DNA of 64,000 bases from Rhyzopertha dominica (GCA_025024175.1 QCXZ01000064.1:43731325-43795324); one strand, 5' to 3'; positions 1 to 13,174 are shown, counted from the stretch's first letter. The notes: a model not told the origin generated them from the sequence alone. Translations and numbers: made by a program.

Positions 1-1531
1 GGATTTTTCATATCGAGGAGATTTGAAACAGACTGTTTCAACTCACCTCGTTTAAGTTTCGTATGCTGATGTGTGTTCATGGTAAGGTTATTTGTTCATT
101 TTATATATAATTATAAAAGAAAGACTGATAGAGGTACGCTGAGTCGCGATATATACGATCTCGCAGCAGAAGTAACATTGCGACAAAAAAGTCTCCGTGA
201 TGCGGCTTCGAGTTATAACCTAAACCATACATCCCTCTACAGAAGACAGTGAAGAAGAAGAAGAAAAATGTTTTTGCATTTGTTGTTTTGAACCCTATTC
301 AAATAGCAAAGCCGCCAGAGAAAATCAAGAATGATTGTTTAAGGTTTGTAATACTTGGGTAACTATTAAGATTTTCTCAGTTCAGTACAAAATATCAAAA
401 ATGTTAAGTTTCATCTATAAAAGTTATATTTTAATAAATTCGTTTAAATTATATCGCCGCTTCTACCTTACAACCCTTAATTCTAACCTAAAATCATCTG
501 TTTCAACTCACCTCAACCCCTGTTTCAACTTACCTCGGTACGAGGTTTTTTGATTCACAGCAGGCAACTTAACTTTGGCGATAGTTACGTTATCATGGAA
601 AAAAATTGTCTCTCGATAATCTCGTTGCTACCGCAACACACCTTCTTATTAGTCATCTCGTGATTATATTGTTCTTCGAAGGAACGCTCTAAAAACGTAT
701 TATTTTTACGCGGCGGTTGGCGACCTGTTATAAAAAACAGATGCCCGTGGCAACATTCGTGCCGCGGACCACAGGGACCAGCTGATGTTACAAGATGCAT
801 CTCCGATCAAGGTAGCCGACACGAGCGGCAGATGTTCTTGAAAGACAGACGGCACGCGCCTAACAGTTGATTCCGAAGCTCGGATATAGTCTATCCAGCA
901 TAAAATAAAGAGCGGCTGCATCGTCTCGACTGAGCGGTCTGGTTTATAATGATGATCGTTTTACATTCAGCGAGAACATCTACTGGATAAATGATACACA
1001 TATTGATATTTCTATTAATCTTTAATTTATGATAAAATTAATTTTGTTTCAATTATCTATTATTATCTGAAATTATTTTTGACTTGTGTGGAGTGTTTTT
1101 TTTTCTTCCCCTGCATTTCTACTGATAATCACTGTAGTAGCAACGCGTTTTTGTCAAATTTGTATAACTTGTATGATGGAGCATTGATGTAATAAGATTG
1201 CCTCGTGCGTTTTACAAATTTTGGGCAAGCAGTAGCGTTCTGTCTTATAGATTTATTATTTTTAATCTGTATGAATATCACTATAGTTAAGGTTGCCTAA
1301 ATTATAAATAATTAGGGTTAGTTATTCAGTGTAGTTTGATATTCGTCTGTCTTCGTAATGGTACCTATGATGCTATATGAAATTTACCGCTTTACAAATC
1401 ATTGACGAACTAGGTACTAGTTTCATATTTTTGTTTACATTGTCCCTGTGATATAATAAAGGTAAGCGAAACTGAGGCCGAGGCACTCTTGATTCAATAA
1501 CCGGTATATAAACACTTGTATTACAACAAGT
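1..1531. other. AT-rich non-coding stretch with short repeated motif
   Basis: No convincing coding sequence. The motif CTGTTTCAACTCACCTC occurs at 33-49 and 498-514, with a one-base variant at 520-536. A 6-bp stem palindrome (ACCTCG/CGAGGT) lies at 532-546. A patch at about 585-960 is richer in G+C than its surroundings but is broken by stops in every frame I read beyond about 70 codons. I could not assign it. Confidence 0.5.
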
Positions 1532-1960
1532 AAAATTCTACCCTTACGGGATAAAATAAAGGATGTAAGTTTGTTTGGAAGTCTGCTATATTTGAAGCTA
1601 GAAGCCAGACATTTTGTTTATAGGTTTGTGATTAGAAATACCTATATAAAACGCTTTCCAGCGTTTTTGAAAATTCCACCCTTAAGGGGTGAAATATTGA
1701 ATGAAAGTGTGCATGGGAGTTGTGTCATTTTTTGAAGTTAAAGTTAAAAACATGAAACATTATTTGGGATTTTGATTAGAAAACACTAACTACGCGTGTC
1801 AAATAAAGGGTGTTTTTTAAAGCTGAATTTATTATTTATGAAGTTATTAATATAATATACCTATTTAAGCTATTGTTTAGAAATTAATACACACCTATTT
1901 AACTGTTTTGTAAAATTCCACGCCTAAAGGTGTAAACAAGATGATAATAATTCCTATGTG
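1532..1960. repeat. degenerate tandem minisatellite, ~140-bp and longer units
   Basis: Three diverged units begin with AAAATTCYACCCTTAMGGG-type sequence at 1532, 1670 and 1912. The first two share further blocks in the same order: TTTGAAG about 60 nt into the unit, then a GATTAGAAA block. The second unit is expanded to 242 nt against 138 nt for the first, and the third is truncated. The palindromic CACCCTTAAGGGGTG core resembles a motif I recall from several insect genomes. That resemblance is from memory; the repetition itself is visible in the sequence. Confidence 0.6.
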
Positions 1961-4900
1961 ATTTCCATTATTTTTCCATCTATGCAAGCAAAGCCGTGGA
2001 CAACAACTGGAATTATATGAAATAAATTCTATATTAATCACAAATTTTACCTAGTGTCAAAGACGTCTAGATTATATCAGTTCTCATTTATTTAGCAGTC
2101 ATCTTCTATACTGCTAGATAAAGACGCCTTCAACAAGATGAACTAAAAGTAGGTAACTCTGCCTAGAAACCAAACTAAAGTGACACTTTATGTTAAACTT
2201 TCTATATTATTTCTTCTACAAAAAATTTCCCAACACAATACTTAGCAGTTTTAGTATTAGAAATATTAACTTCGGCTTATTATTAGTAACCCGTATAAAA
2301 TTAAAGATATCTTCGAATGTTCACAGAAACTATTGCCTTCCAGATAAATATTGTTTAGTTATAGTTTAGATATCGTCCTACTTTTTATAAATATCCCATT
2401 AAACCTTTATAAAAAGAACATTAAAAATGTTTTTAGGAATTACTATTTTTGTTTTTAACAATATACTTTTGACCTTTAACAATGCTTTTGACTCAAATTT
2501 TTAGTAAAGTAATCTTCTATAATAGCACAGTAGGTATGTGATAGATGCAGTTGTATCAGCTTGTTTAAGTAAATTAAGCATTGAAGTTTATTTTTTATGA
2601 AGTTTGTAGATCACCTAGTTCTGGCAATACGAATACCTACAGACAAACATGAGGAACAGCTTTTAATCAATATAATAACCACAAGCAGTTCACTTTAAAA
2701 AAGGAAACTAACAGCACTTGTCTTTCTTATATACCTTGTTAATTAGAAATTATGAAAACTTTAATATAGCGGACCAGTACATCAAACCAAACTCCTTCAG
2801 GCAGACATCTGACTTTTCATTCATAACATAACTTTAAAACAAAATATTAACCACAACCACGTACAAACAAATCCGTTCCGCTTTTATTAAGATTCATCAG
2901 TGCAGTGTAGGCCTATTATTGCAGACGAATGTGTCATATGAAGCACTGTTGTCCGCTATATATTTATATAGATATCTTTTAATTGTTGTAGAGGTTACAT
3001 TGTATATCTCGAGACTGAGGTATATCATTATTTTTTTACCCTGAGGGGAATAAAACTTGCCTTGTAAATTAATTCGCATCAAGGCACTGTGCTTGTTTAT
3101 TTTTTCCTCGTGGTAGTCTTTGTCGTGGTGTTATACTTATATGACCGCAAAGATTTTGGGCTTCACTGAGTCCTTGAGTTTTTTCTTCTGCAATACCAGT
3201 GTCATGGCCACGAAGCTGAGACGTTCTGAAATGCCTCGGTCTCTTCTTTGTATAGTGTTAGGTGAACCATGATTACCATTACCTTCGACGCCGCTACTTG
3301 TTATTTATTTTAACCACTTAAGTAAAGCGTTCTTCAGGAGCTACAGAGGCAAAAATTAATAATAAACTTAGTGTTTAGCGTAAGCTAATTAGGTATACTG
3401 CGATTTTAAGCATGTTTAGACACGATACTAAATGTCAAACAACTTTTAGAAAACTATTCATTTGTATTCTCTGTAACCCACTCCAGAAAACCTATAGTGC
3501 AAATTTAGAAGTACCGTCTGCACGGTGCGATACCAAAATTTTACTTTTTTGACAACCCATGTTTTCCCTTGAACGCTTCAACTATCAACAGCGAATTAAC
3601 GAATCAAATTTATTAAAAAATTCTCCATAAATTTTTCTTTTAGCTTGTGCAACGAAATTAGCCCTGTCCAGCTGGTCTAGCGCAACATGCTATTATAAAT
3701 ACAAACTCCCGCGCGATACACCTGAGTGAAGAGTACGTTGACGAAGAAATAATCGTCTTGCCGCGTACCTGGTAGCGTATAACGACTTTTCCTCACACGG
3801 TGTACGATGGGGGCTGCGACTTCATTACTTCTTTAACAGACAGCAATTCTATTAGGCAAACGGGAGCGGTAACGACTAGTGTACGGGCTGTGTCTATCAC
3901 TAGTTAATCCTACAGAGGTGGCACTTTCTCATCAAACCAGATATTTGAAGTACAAATCGAAATTAATTACATATTATAGGCATAGTGAAGTTACTTAATT
4001 TCATAAACGGTTTCATCTATACTGGATACAAAGTAATCAAATATTAATATAATATAATATTCAAGGTTCTGTATTCTGATCATTATTGTCGCTATTTATA
4101 TTTAACAGTTTAAAAATTCGCTATAATACTGTGCTAATCATTTTTATGCGGACGATACCAAATTTATTTCTTCTACTGCCACATCACTTTTTCTTGCATA
4201 ATAGCTACTGTTTAAATTTGAATCCTTTAAAATCTTATGATATGCTCTTTAGCCCACATCATTTAAAATATGACTTAATATAAAGTTAAATGATAAAAAT
4301 CAGCAGCTGGTTCCCACGTGTAAAAGTCGGGGAGTGTATCTTTGTAGTGACTTACTCTTTGACAAAAAGATTACTAAATCTCCTATTTCTAATTTAAAAT
4401 TAATATATTTTAATTCTCATCTGTTAAGTCAGCGTGTTAAAATTAAACTCTCTCTTGTCTCTTGTTTTGTCTCATCTTCTTGTATAATGCTGTGTATGGT
4501 CTATGCCTTACCAAATATAATAATAAAATACTTAAAGTATAAAAAATTCATGTATACATAGGTAAGGTTGATTTATGATTTCAATTACCATGTATAAAAG
4601 TAATTTACGGTGGTCACCAAGGTGCAAAGCAAATATCTGCACTTCGGCGTACTATGCTACAATTTCATCCACACTAAACAACCTCAGCATTAAAAATAGT
4701 TTTAAGGTAGGATATGTACTCTTTAAATATAACACAAATCATCACTGTAGCTATTATATCATAACGTCGAACAACAATGTTTCTCCTACAAACTAATAAA
4801 TGTGGTCTTCTATTTAAATTACAGTGTCTAGTCTAAACACCCTTCAAGTTTAAGTTTAAAATCTTTTATTCAGTAACCATAATTTACATTGAACTTTCTT

Positions 4901-6452
4901 GAACCATTCCGTAAAATTTTCCTTATTTTTAATCCCTACATTATATGTATCTCTATTTGTAGATCTCGATATTTTATTATTTTTGCCTCTTTCTATTTTA
5001 TTGTTCAGTCTCCTTTATAAATAGAACTCACCGTAGAAAGTTTTAGTATCTCAGAGAAATGTCCGCTTTCAAAGTATTTATTCGTTATATTGGCTAGAGG
5101 CTCTGCAAACTGTTTTATAATTGCCTTTAGGGGTCTTACATATTTATACGATTATGACAATTAAAGGTGGTGTACCTAAGAGATTTTGTCAACGTTAGGG
5201 CTTTCTGAGGTGGCACTATATTCTCAAGAATAGGGCTTTAACATTTACGTTGAAGTTTTATAAGGCATCTGTTTGGTCCCTGCATCGAAATCATTACATG
5301 CATTTACACAGTAACTGTTCATTATATCTCTGCAAATTGGCTAGTTATTTTTCTTATTTCCTTTGAGTATTTGGTGAGTGCTGTGAGTGTTTTTCAATCG
5401 TTTAGTTGCAATAATTTTTTCGAGGACAAGAGAAGCCTTCGATTTTGTCTGAGAACCATACAACCCCTAACGTTCGTGACGCTTATAATAATTTTGAACA
5501 ACAGCAATAAATGAAAACGAAGGTATTAATATCTAAGTTTTCATGTGATGTCAAAATAACGTTTTTGAATAAATTTGCGAAGCTGGTTCGTTCTGAAATT
5601 CTAAATTAACAGTTCTTAAATTGCATGATGCGTTGTACCATTTGCGAGAATTTAAAGGAGTAAAGTGTTTGCGAAATGAATGACTTGTCCTTTGAAGCAG
5701 ACTTAAAAGAAACGTGGATTAGCGAGAATGTTGGCGAAAAATTAAAAGCTGTAGTAGTATTTAATGTTAAGATCACAATTTTATGACTCGCTACACATTT
5801 CCAAATTTTCAACATAAACGGAAAAATGTTTATTATAAACCAAACAAGACCACAAGTAAGAAGAAACATATACACCGATGTTCATATAACTCAAAAGCTG
5901 CATCATTAGGTAGTTTGTGTGAAGTCACTTATCCTCATTGTTGCCAGGTATACCGGCTGGGTGAAAACCAAGCAATATCAAGTTTAACCTCACAGTTCAC
6001 ATGGTTTATATAAATGATTCATGCATCCAGGGCGCTTATGGAAATTATCGATTAAATCGATTTGCCGCCTCTCAGGAAAGTGGCGCATGCTTGTCATCTA
6101 CCGATTTTTGGAATTATTTGATATATTTTATATATGAGAAAACGCCTGGGAGTGTGTATTTACAACATATTCTTTAGTGTTTTGCGGGATAATTAACTGG
6201 TTCTGAAAGCTCACATTTCGGAGCTGTGGGGTGACATTGATCTGCAACCTTCAGTACTACCCAGAGAAATGAAGAAATATCTCTGGTACTTCCGCATCTT
6301 GCTATCGCCGTGCATATTGTAGCTTGGCAGCAGTTACAAAAAGGAGGCACAAAGAATTCAGAAATAAACGCTGCCCGATTCTACATGAATCATTTATAGA
6401 AACCCTGTAGTATTATAAGTTACGGATATGCATTTCAGTTGTATCATGTTGT
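1961..6452. other. non-coding AT-rich stretch with one G+C-richer island
   Basis: I see no gene or recognised element in these 4.5 kb. A G+C-richer patch at about 3640-3910 contains a TATA-like sequence, TATAAATA at 3694-3701, followed by CG-containing sequence. It could be a promoter or a conserved element, but no initiator or open frame supports a transcript. The remainder is AT-rich with only short chance ORFs. Confidence 0.4.
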
Positions 6453-7237
6453 ACAGGGTGAGCAAATAAGAGAGGTGGCCGGTCATATCTCATAAACCAG
6501 TAGCCCTAGAGCATTCAGGTAAATTTTTTTTAAGTAAAGTGGCCAAGAGAAATTGCTGGAAAATATTTACGAGTTTGTAAAGTGACCGCTAGAGATCGTT
6601 GTGGTACCTACAAATTACAAAATAACCTAAATATCGATTCTTCTCGAATTTTATAAATGGTGCGATTTTCACCATTTTAGTTTTCGCAGTTTTAGTCTAT
6701 ATTTAATTGTTCTTTTAATGAAGTAAACAGCCTTATGTGGTTGAATTTAAAAATTTCGAGAAAAATCGATATTTATGTAATAACTTCAGAAACCGCCCTC
6801 TTGAGGTCAACAGACGAATTATGTTCCGAAACCTAAAATTGCTTTTTATAAGGGCACATAAGCTCTTGAAAACGACCTCGTCGGTTGAAATCGGTCAAGC
6901 CAAACCTGAAATATATGCGATCTTCTATATTAATATTCGCCCGCACCCCACTCCTTTATTTGACATTTAACAAAAAAATGTTCTAAACAAAAATGGTGGA
7001 CTTTAGTCCAAACAATCTTAAAATGTTTAATACCGCAGACATTTATTAGGTTAAAAATGGCACAAACATTAATTTTGTAATTTGGAAGTACCACAACTCC
7101 TTCTACTTTACAAACTCGAAAATATTTTTCAGCATTTTTCTCTTGGCCACTTTAGTTAGAAAATTTTTTACCTCAAAGCTCTAGGACTACTGGTTTATGA
7201 GATATGACCAACCACCTCTCTTATTTGCTCACCCTGT
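6453..7237. mobile_element. MITE with ~180-bp terminal inverted repeats, mariner-like ends
   Basis: The left end, ACAGGGTGAGCAAATAAG, is matched exactly by the reverse complement of the right end. The similarity continues inward for about 180 bp with scattered mismatches: GAGGTGG, TCATATCTCATAAACCAG, GGCCAAGAGAAA, GAGTTTGTAAAGT, and GTGGTAC near the inner limit. About 400 bp of unrelated AT-rich DNA lies between the arms and holds no transposase. CAGGGTG...CACCCTG ends are common in Tc1/mariner-derived MITEs. Flanks are TA on the left and TG on the right, so a TA duplication is possible but imperfect. Confidence 0.8.
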
Positions 7238-9750
7238 GCATACACCAGAAACTTTAAAATACAAGCACTGACACTGAAAAACTTAAATGTCGATTGTGAG
7301 CGTTAACTAACACTGTCAACCTTGAACATGCTGTTAACCAAAAGTATTTGACAACATTGTCATTGTAGACTGATGCCATTTTATCTGTGTTGTCGTCACG
7401 GGTATCTTATGATGGTAATATATAGAAATAAGTCATTGATTGCATAACTTTAAAGTTCTGTGAACAGCGGTATATTCCGATTCTTAATTGAGGCAACCGA
7501 TAACGGATGTTTAATATATACAGTAAATGGGATGGTGCTAAATATCTTTTTGCATTTTAGGAAANAGTGATATCAGGAGTATCGGGAGAACATAAAAAGG
7601 AAGTTATACAATACGACCTTTCAGGACATTGACGATCAAGAACATTTATTATTGTTAGAATTCTGCAAACAAAAACGAATACTTAACGAGCTGTTATTAA
7701 CAGCGATGATAAAATAAATAGTTAAGTGCTAGTGAGGAAATGGAACAATTGAAAACTAACAGTCGAATATAGCCGAGTATTTAAAAATACTAAATCCTAC
7801 AAATTATACAGCTCATTCGTTTCGCCGTACTTCAGCCACCCTTCTAGCGAATAGAAGCGTGGATGTGCTATATTAAAAAGCCATGCGGTATGTAGGTCCT
7901 CAATTGTCGCCGAAAGCTGCATCGAAGATTTACTTCAGAACAAACAGTATGCATAAAAAATTCTGCACGATAATGACACATCATCCTGCAAAGTTTCTGA
8001 ACCATGTGATCAAATCATCATCTGCTATCGCAGTTTCTACTTTGCGGGCCTCAATAGCTAGTTTTATTCTAAATAGAAATATAACTGAAACCAAAATTGA
8101 AAATTTCCGTGAATAATTGTCCTAACTGCATATCTGATTAATAAATAAAGGTAACCTACTGTCGTAAAACCAAATAAGCTTGTTCATTCAAAAACCTTAT
8201 CGTAATTGTAAAATACATAAATCCATTCAAACTTAATATGATTGGATAATTGAACTTTGTATAACTATAAAATATTAATATTTTTGCTAAGGTTCAGACA
8301 TATCTTTATAGATTTAACACTTAATAGCAAACTATAATGTGGAAATGTCAAATCACCGGTATTTTAGAAACGTAACTGCCCAAAAAACTGTTTCCGGTTC
8401 AGCTGGTTACTATATCAAGTTTGTTATCTTAAGTGGCGCTTTGCATTTGCCGCTTCAATTCTAAAAGCCAGTGTTTTGCATACAAATACACAATTCAAAT
8501 GTAAAATAATGTTTTCAACGATCGCACATGGAGCTAGGGCCCCAAAAATAAATAATAATGCGAAGACAGGTTCTCCCTTGTATGTAAAAATTATTTGAAT
8601 AATAGAATGACTTGGATTTTGTGCTGCTGTTTTATTATCTCTGAAATTTTTAAATAGCTGCAATATGTTTACTATTAATTTATTACCCATACTAAGTGTA
8701 AGTGTAATAGTTTGAAGCAAATAGAAAAAAGCCCTGTTTTAGTTTCATCCATAAATAGAAATACAACCACAATAGAAAGTTGAAGGGTTATTTGTAATGA
8801 TTAACTTGATAAACTCAAATTATAGAATATTTTATTAATAAATATTGCAAGGCATTATTTAAATTAAAAATGGTATTATAATATTACGTTATCATTTCAG
8901 TTAAAGGTAATTAAAATCTGGAATAGAACACAGCAACGTTATATAAGAAGAGGAAATAACTTATCTCCCTTTAATATTAAATAATTAAGTACGAACTTGT
9001 TCGAAGCTTTAGCTGTGTAATTGTGGTGTTACCTATTAAGTATTTGTAATATATAAATGAAATGGACGTCATACTTACGTATATACTTTTAAAAGCACTC
9101 GTATGATTAGCGTGGTAGCAAATACCACCACTTTAAACTTTTAACTTTAACCGCACTTTTTTAATGTAGGCACGGTCTAAGTGAGTATGGGTTGTTACTT
9201 TGCAGCGGAAAGGTCGTCAACTAGCCTTTGTAAAAGTATACATTCTGTGCACAGGACTTTGCGACAACCTTGCATCACAAGACTATAAGACTCAAACCTA
9301 CATTCATAATAATGTGCGCAACAGGAAAGAAGGCAGACGTGGTGGCGACAAAAATTATCGCAATACATTTAAATCGTTGGCGTGCCCGACATTATTCATG
9401 GTCGCAATTTCAGGCTAGTGAAGGGCATAAATTTATTAACTCGGCCCACCCATGCGGTCAGCTCTGTTCAAATTGTGAACAATGTTGCATTCCTAAGGCG
9501 CGACTTCTTTCCTGGAGCGCACTATACTAGCGTATTTAATAAGCATTGCGAATAAATCAGTTGATAGGGGGAGCTATTACTTTTATTGTTGCCCACCGCA
9601 CTGAAACTTCAGCTTATTGTGCCCCCCCCNCCTCCCGTCTCTTCTAAGAAGTATGTTATTCATGTATAGCATCATTTGCTACACCACTCCTAGATGAATG
9701 TTCCTTTAAACAGCAGTGTCTCTTAAGTAATTACTGTTCTTAGATGAGGT
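7238..9750. other. non-coding stretch, nothing recognised
   Basis: No gene, transposon domain or clear repeat was recognised. Short open frames at 7883-8116, 8424-8720 and 9200-9530 have no family features. An N at 7565 and another at 9630 beside a C run are unresolved bases. Confidence 0.4.
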
Positions 9751-10500
9751 CTACCTAATTACATATAGCAGCTCTGCAGCTTTACTTGCGACGAACTCCC
9801 TTATGAACATACGTGATTGGCGTAGTCCGGGGACGTCCATCCAGTAAAGTTGATGTTCTATTCTTAGTAGTTCTGTGACTTCACACCATGCAAACAGGTA
9901 CACTACTCTACAGGTAGATTCAGGCCCTACCGACGGTTTTTCAACTCCCTTTTTTGCTAGTAGGAATACGTTTTCATTGCCCTCGATCCCTTGGTGTGCA
10001 CGAACCCACTCCAGATTAACTCGCATTCCAGAATATTGTGCACTTCTGCCTCAGTTCCATCCTTCGTTCTTGAGCCATCGGTGTACCGTGTGACTTCCGA
10101 TCCTGCTAACATGTTGTTATGACCTGCTTTATGACCCCTTTAGCGATAAATACTCTAAAGGGTTTCTGCTATTGTCTAACTGCATGCTTAGCACATAGTT
10201 ATCACGTAGTTATCATTTAACCTCCCGAATATTTCGGTATGGGTTCCTTTTCTGACGGGTGTATCTTCATAAAACCCTCGATTTTCATCATAGCGCAGAC
10301 AGATCCAGCAGTATTTCCATGGCTGCCGTAGGCATTGTACGTGATTCCCAAGCATGCAAGTCTTTGTAGGTGGCTTAGCTTGTATCTTGCACTTTTGCTG
10401 GTGGTTTTGTGCCACCATACTAAGAATGCGTATGTAACTTTAGTATAGACTCCATTCTTTGTTTTAGTTCCCACATTCTTCCTGCCATGCATCTGCATGC
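9751..10500 (-). pseudogene. LOA/I-like LINE fragment: RT C-terminal part and broken RNase H
   Basis: Read on the minus strand, 10217-10498 encodes a region typical of the segment after the RT core of LOA/I-group non-LTR elements, with LVWWHKTTSKSAR followed by LQRLACLGIT. Further on, at about 10055-10095, lies the first RNase H catalytic motif (YTDGSRTKDGTEA). Only about 40 nt separate it from a later RNase H segment, NLEWVRAHQGIEGNE, at about 10000-10026. The middle of RNase H is therefore deleted. The frame then continues through an EHQLYWMDVPGLRQSRMFI-type tail to 9751. RNase H normally removes the RNA strand during target-primed reverse transcription. Frameshifts and the deletion make this copy dead. 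The nearby plus-strand RT fragment at 11.4-12.4 kb is probably from a related but separate copy, since it points the other way. Confidence 0.75.
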
Positions 10501-11419
10501 CTATAAAGCTTTAATTGTTTTGCTGGTGTAGCCGATCCGGCAACACCGACTTTTACTCAAGCATCGACATTGACTTTGGCTGAGAGAGAGACAACAAGCA
10601 ATTTTGACAAAAGACAGGCACTAAGTTTTTGTAGTTTAAAACACGTGTTCAACGAACGATTGTTTTTACAGTTTTACGCAAATAATGTGCAAGAAAACAT
10701 AAACGGTGTTGTTACTACAGCTCAGAAGTGCGATGCATGTGTGAATGGAACTAACGGAAAACGTACGTTTTGAACTGTTGCGCGATGAGTGATAGCGAAA
10801 CGAACGAAGCACATGCTTGTGCAGCCGGTATGTTACCGCGATCAGAATGGGTCACGGTGCCACCGTCACCGGCAAATCCACCCGTATGTGAAACCTTCAC
10901 AAACACCGCGCCGCGCTTCCATAGTCTTTGCTCAATACAAATTCGCAAACGATCCCTGCATAAAATGCCGTGATGCCGTTCAACGAATCTTCGCCATCAC
11001 CCTTTTTAAACCGCTGGAGCATTTTTGAAGCATTCTTCATGCGGTAGACATCAACAAATACCGATGCCGACATATACTGTAACGCAACCTTGGAATCCAT
11101 ACGTACAAGTGACCATACCGCCACAAAATACAACCGAAAATATAATTTTACATTTACAAAAGCAAATTATTGCGCTGCAAAATCAGCGAATAGCGTCCAT
11201 TCTAACGTGTTCAGAAAATTGTAATTCGCAGCAATGATTTTTGCATGAAGCGTAACATGAGATATTTGAGTTCGATCCAGAGGACAATAATTCAACAACT
11301 CCTGAAAGATTTGTCAGTTCCGTTGAATACGCAAGAGTTTACTACCGACTACACTATAGAAATACAACAATTCATGCCATACTTAAACTTTTACTTTAAA
11401 AAAGGTTAAATCAAACAAA
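10501..11419 (+). other. G+C-richer region with short open frames, unassigned
   Basis: From about 10750 to 11240 base composition is richer in G+C, and several overlapping plus-strand frames of 65-80 codons are open. One begins MSDSETNEAHACAAG at about 10785. They could be remains of an ORF1/Gag-like protein of the LINE that follows at 11420, because LOA/I elements carry an upstream ORF1. I see no CCHC zinc knuckle or other diagnostic motif, so this is only a positional guess. Confidence 0.25.
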
Positions 11420-12440
11420 AAAGCACTGTGGTGGAACTGCGAAGGGAAACTCGTAAAAGGTTCAACCGGACTACGCGACTACATGAGCCTTCAGAATGGG
11501 AATCCTATAGTATAAGGAAACATAAAGAAGGTTTCATTAAAACGTCTTATTAAAAGAGGAAAACGACTGTTGGAGGAAGCTTTGCACTAGCATAGAATAG
11601 CTCCCAATGGTCTGCAGACTTAGAAAAGTTCTTGGGAAGAGCGGGGTGAATACTGACACTGCAGGCGCTGCACTAGAGTGTCTGCTGCAGACTGACTTTT
11701 CGCGATCCGATACAGGTTTGGACGACAACGTGGCTAAAAAAACCAGCGCTGAAAAAGCCTGGGACAAACTAAGATGGACAATCAATTCCTTTGACCCATT
11801 GATGGATGGTATTTTTCTCGCGCTTCTCGGGGAGGTGGGTGATATCATCATATGACCGCTTTATCACATAATAAAAGCGTCAGCAGCTTTGAATACATAC
11901 CGATGTCCTGGAGGCGGTTGCGTGTTGTGTTTATACCTACCAAAAGGTGGTCGAGTTTACTATGACCAGCCTAAGGGTCTTCGACCGATCGGTGAAAGGC
12001 TGGTTGAGCGTTATCTAAGGGATCGGGTGTTGGTTGACACACCTCTACATCCAAATCCGCACGCCTACAGAAAAGGCATGTCTACGGAAAGAGCACTCCA
12101 TCAGCTCACCTGCCGAGTTGTGCTATCCATTGGGCTCTTCAATAATCCTTCATTTGATGCTCTTTGTTCTGCGGTGGTAATCAGAGGCACTGATCGAACC
12201 ATTCTAAAATGGATTGAGTCGATGCTCTATTGCCGTCGCTTGGAGCTAACTATGGGGGAAACTAGGGTGGAGGCGATACTATCCGTAAGGAGAGGTACTA
12301 TCTCACCTATTGTGGACTCTTCTCGTGGACACTCTCCTTCTTAAACTTAACAAAAATGGATACTATGCACAGGCCTGACGGTTAATCCGGCAAAGATGGA
12401 ATGCTTAGTCTTCACAGATAAACACAAACGGAGGTATATT
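11420..12440 (+). pseudogene. LOA/R1-group LINE reverse transcriptase fragment, catalytic block deleted
   Basis: The endonuclease-RT linker is readable from about 11425: a WWN start, then ELRRETRKRFNR, and WESY further on. An open frame at 11607-11855 gives AWDKLRWTINSF and DPLMDGIFLALL, the RT entry region. After a frame change, 11889-12344 gives KGGRVYYDQPKGLRPI, HPNPHAYRKGMSTERAL and ILKWIESML, which are RT fingers and palm motifs. A one-base deletion near 12306 shifts the frame to LWTLLVDTLLLKLNKNGYY. The sequence then jumps at about 12370 straight to GLTVNPAKMECLVFT. The catalytic YADD block that should lie between is missing. The element is clearly dead. The clade is inferred from recalled LOA-type sequence; R1 or I are alternatives. 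Confidence 0.8.
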
Positions 12441-12724
12441 CAATAGCCTTTTTTGCAGAACGTAAAATTGTGCAAAGTTCGTTCTACAGAGAGATGNTAG
12501 AAAACGATACCCTGGATGAGGGTAGTGCGTGACGTAGAAAACCGTAATTGGGCTAAGTATAAAACAAACAATTTTCAACGAAATTGGATAAACTTCACAA
12601 AGTCAAATTATCCACTTTATTAACAAGACTATATTGCACAAAGCGCTTTTATCGGATAACAACCATCGCCAGTGTCTTAACACAATGAAAAGAGTCACAA
12701 AAGAATTTAAATTAAAATTGACGT
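12441..12724. other. spacer, nothing recognised
   Basis: AT-rich DNA between the LOA-like fragment and the palindromic repeat. It contains one unresolved base at 12497. The LINE may extend a little into it, but I could not follow a protein frame beyond about 12440. Confidence 0.3.
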
Positions 12725-13174
12725 CAAATTGGAATTAAGCGGTCTTGACTTCAAATAAAAATATCCTGCATGCCAGCAACACAAACATGATTTTAATGAT
12801 CAAATAAAGAATTTAGAATAGGATGTCTAAAATTACAGAAATAATTTAAAATCGTCAAATTCCGTTATCTATAATTTTGCATATTTCCAAAATTTATTTA
12901 TAGTGGCAGTGTGTTTATATGACAATAAAGGATTTGCTAATGAAGAATTTGTAGTAACAATATCGGTATTTTATATTTCTCATATTGTTTTAAATGTTGA
13001 ATGCAAAAATTATAATACAAAATTAGAGATAACGGAAAATTGACGATTTTGAATGATTTTTGTAATTTTAATTACCCTTTTATGAATTCTTTATTTGATT
13101 ATTGAAATTATGTTTGTGTTGTTGAAATGTAGGGTACTTTTTGTTTGAAGTCAAGACGGCTTAATTCCAATTTG
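12725..13174. mobile_element. palindromic (foldback) MITE, ~450 bp
   Basis: The left arm at about 12725-12890 and the right arm at about 13015-13174 are inverted copies with indels. Shared blocks, read from each end inward, are CAAATTGGAATTAAGC, TCTTGACTTCAAA, AACACAAACAT, TCAAATAAAGAATT, AAAATTAC and TTCCGTTATCT. About 130 bp of loop remains. There is no coding capacity. Terminal sequence and target duplication are not clear; similarity may reach 20 bp further out on each side. Confidence 0.75.

Noticed and set aside
532..546. Stem-loop followed by a T run, like a bacterial terminator
   Set aside because: The context is eukaryotic and AT-rich, with no gene upstream; T runs are common here.
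10785..11240. Possible Gag/ORF1 of the LOA-like LINE
   Set aside because: No CCHC knuckle or other diagnostic motif; kept only as an unassigned region.
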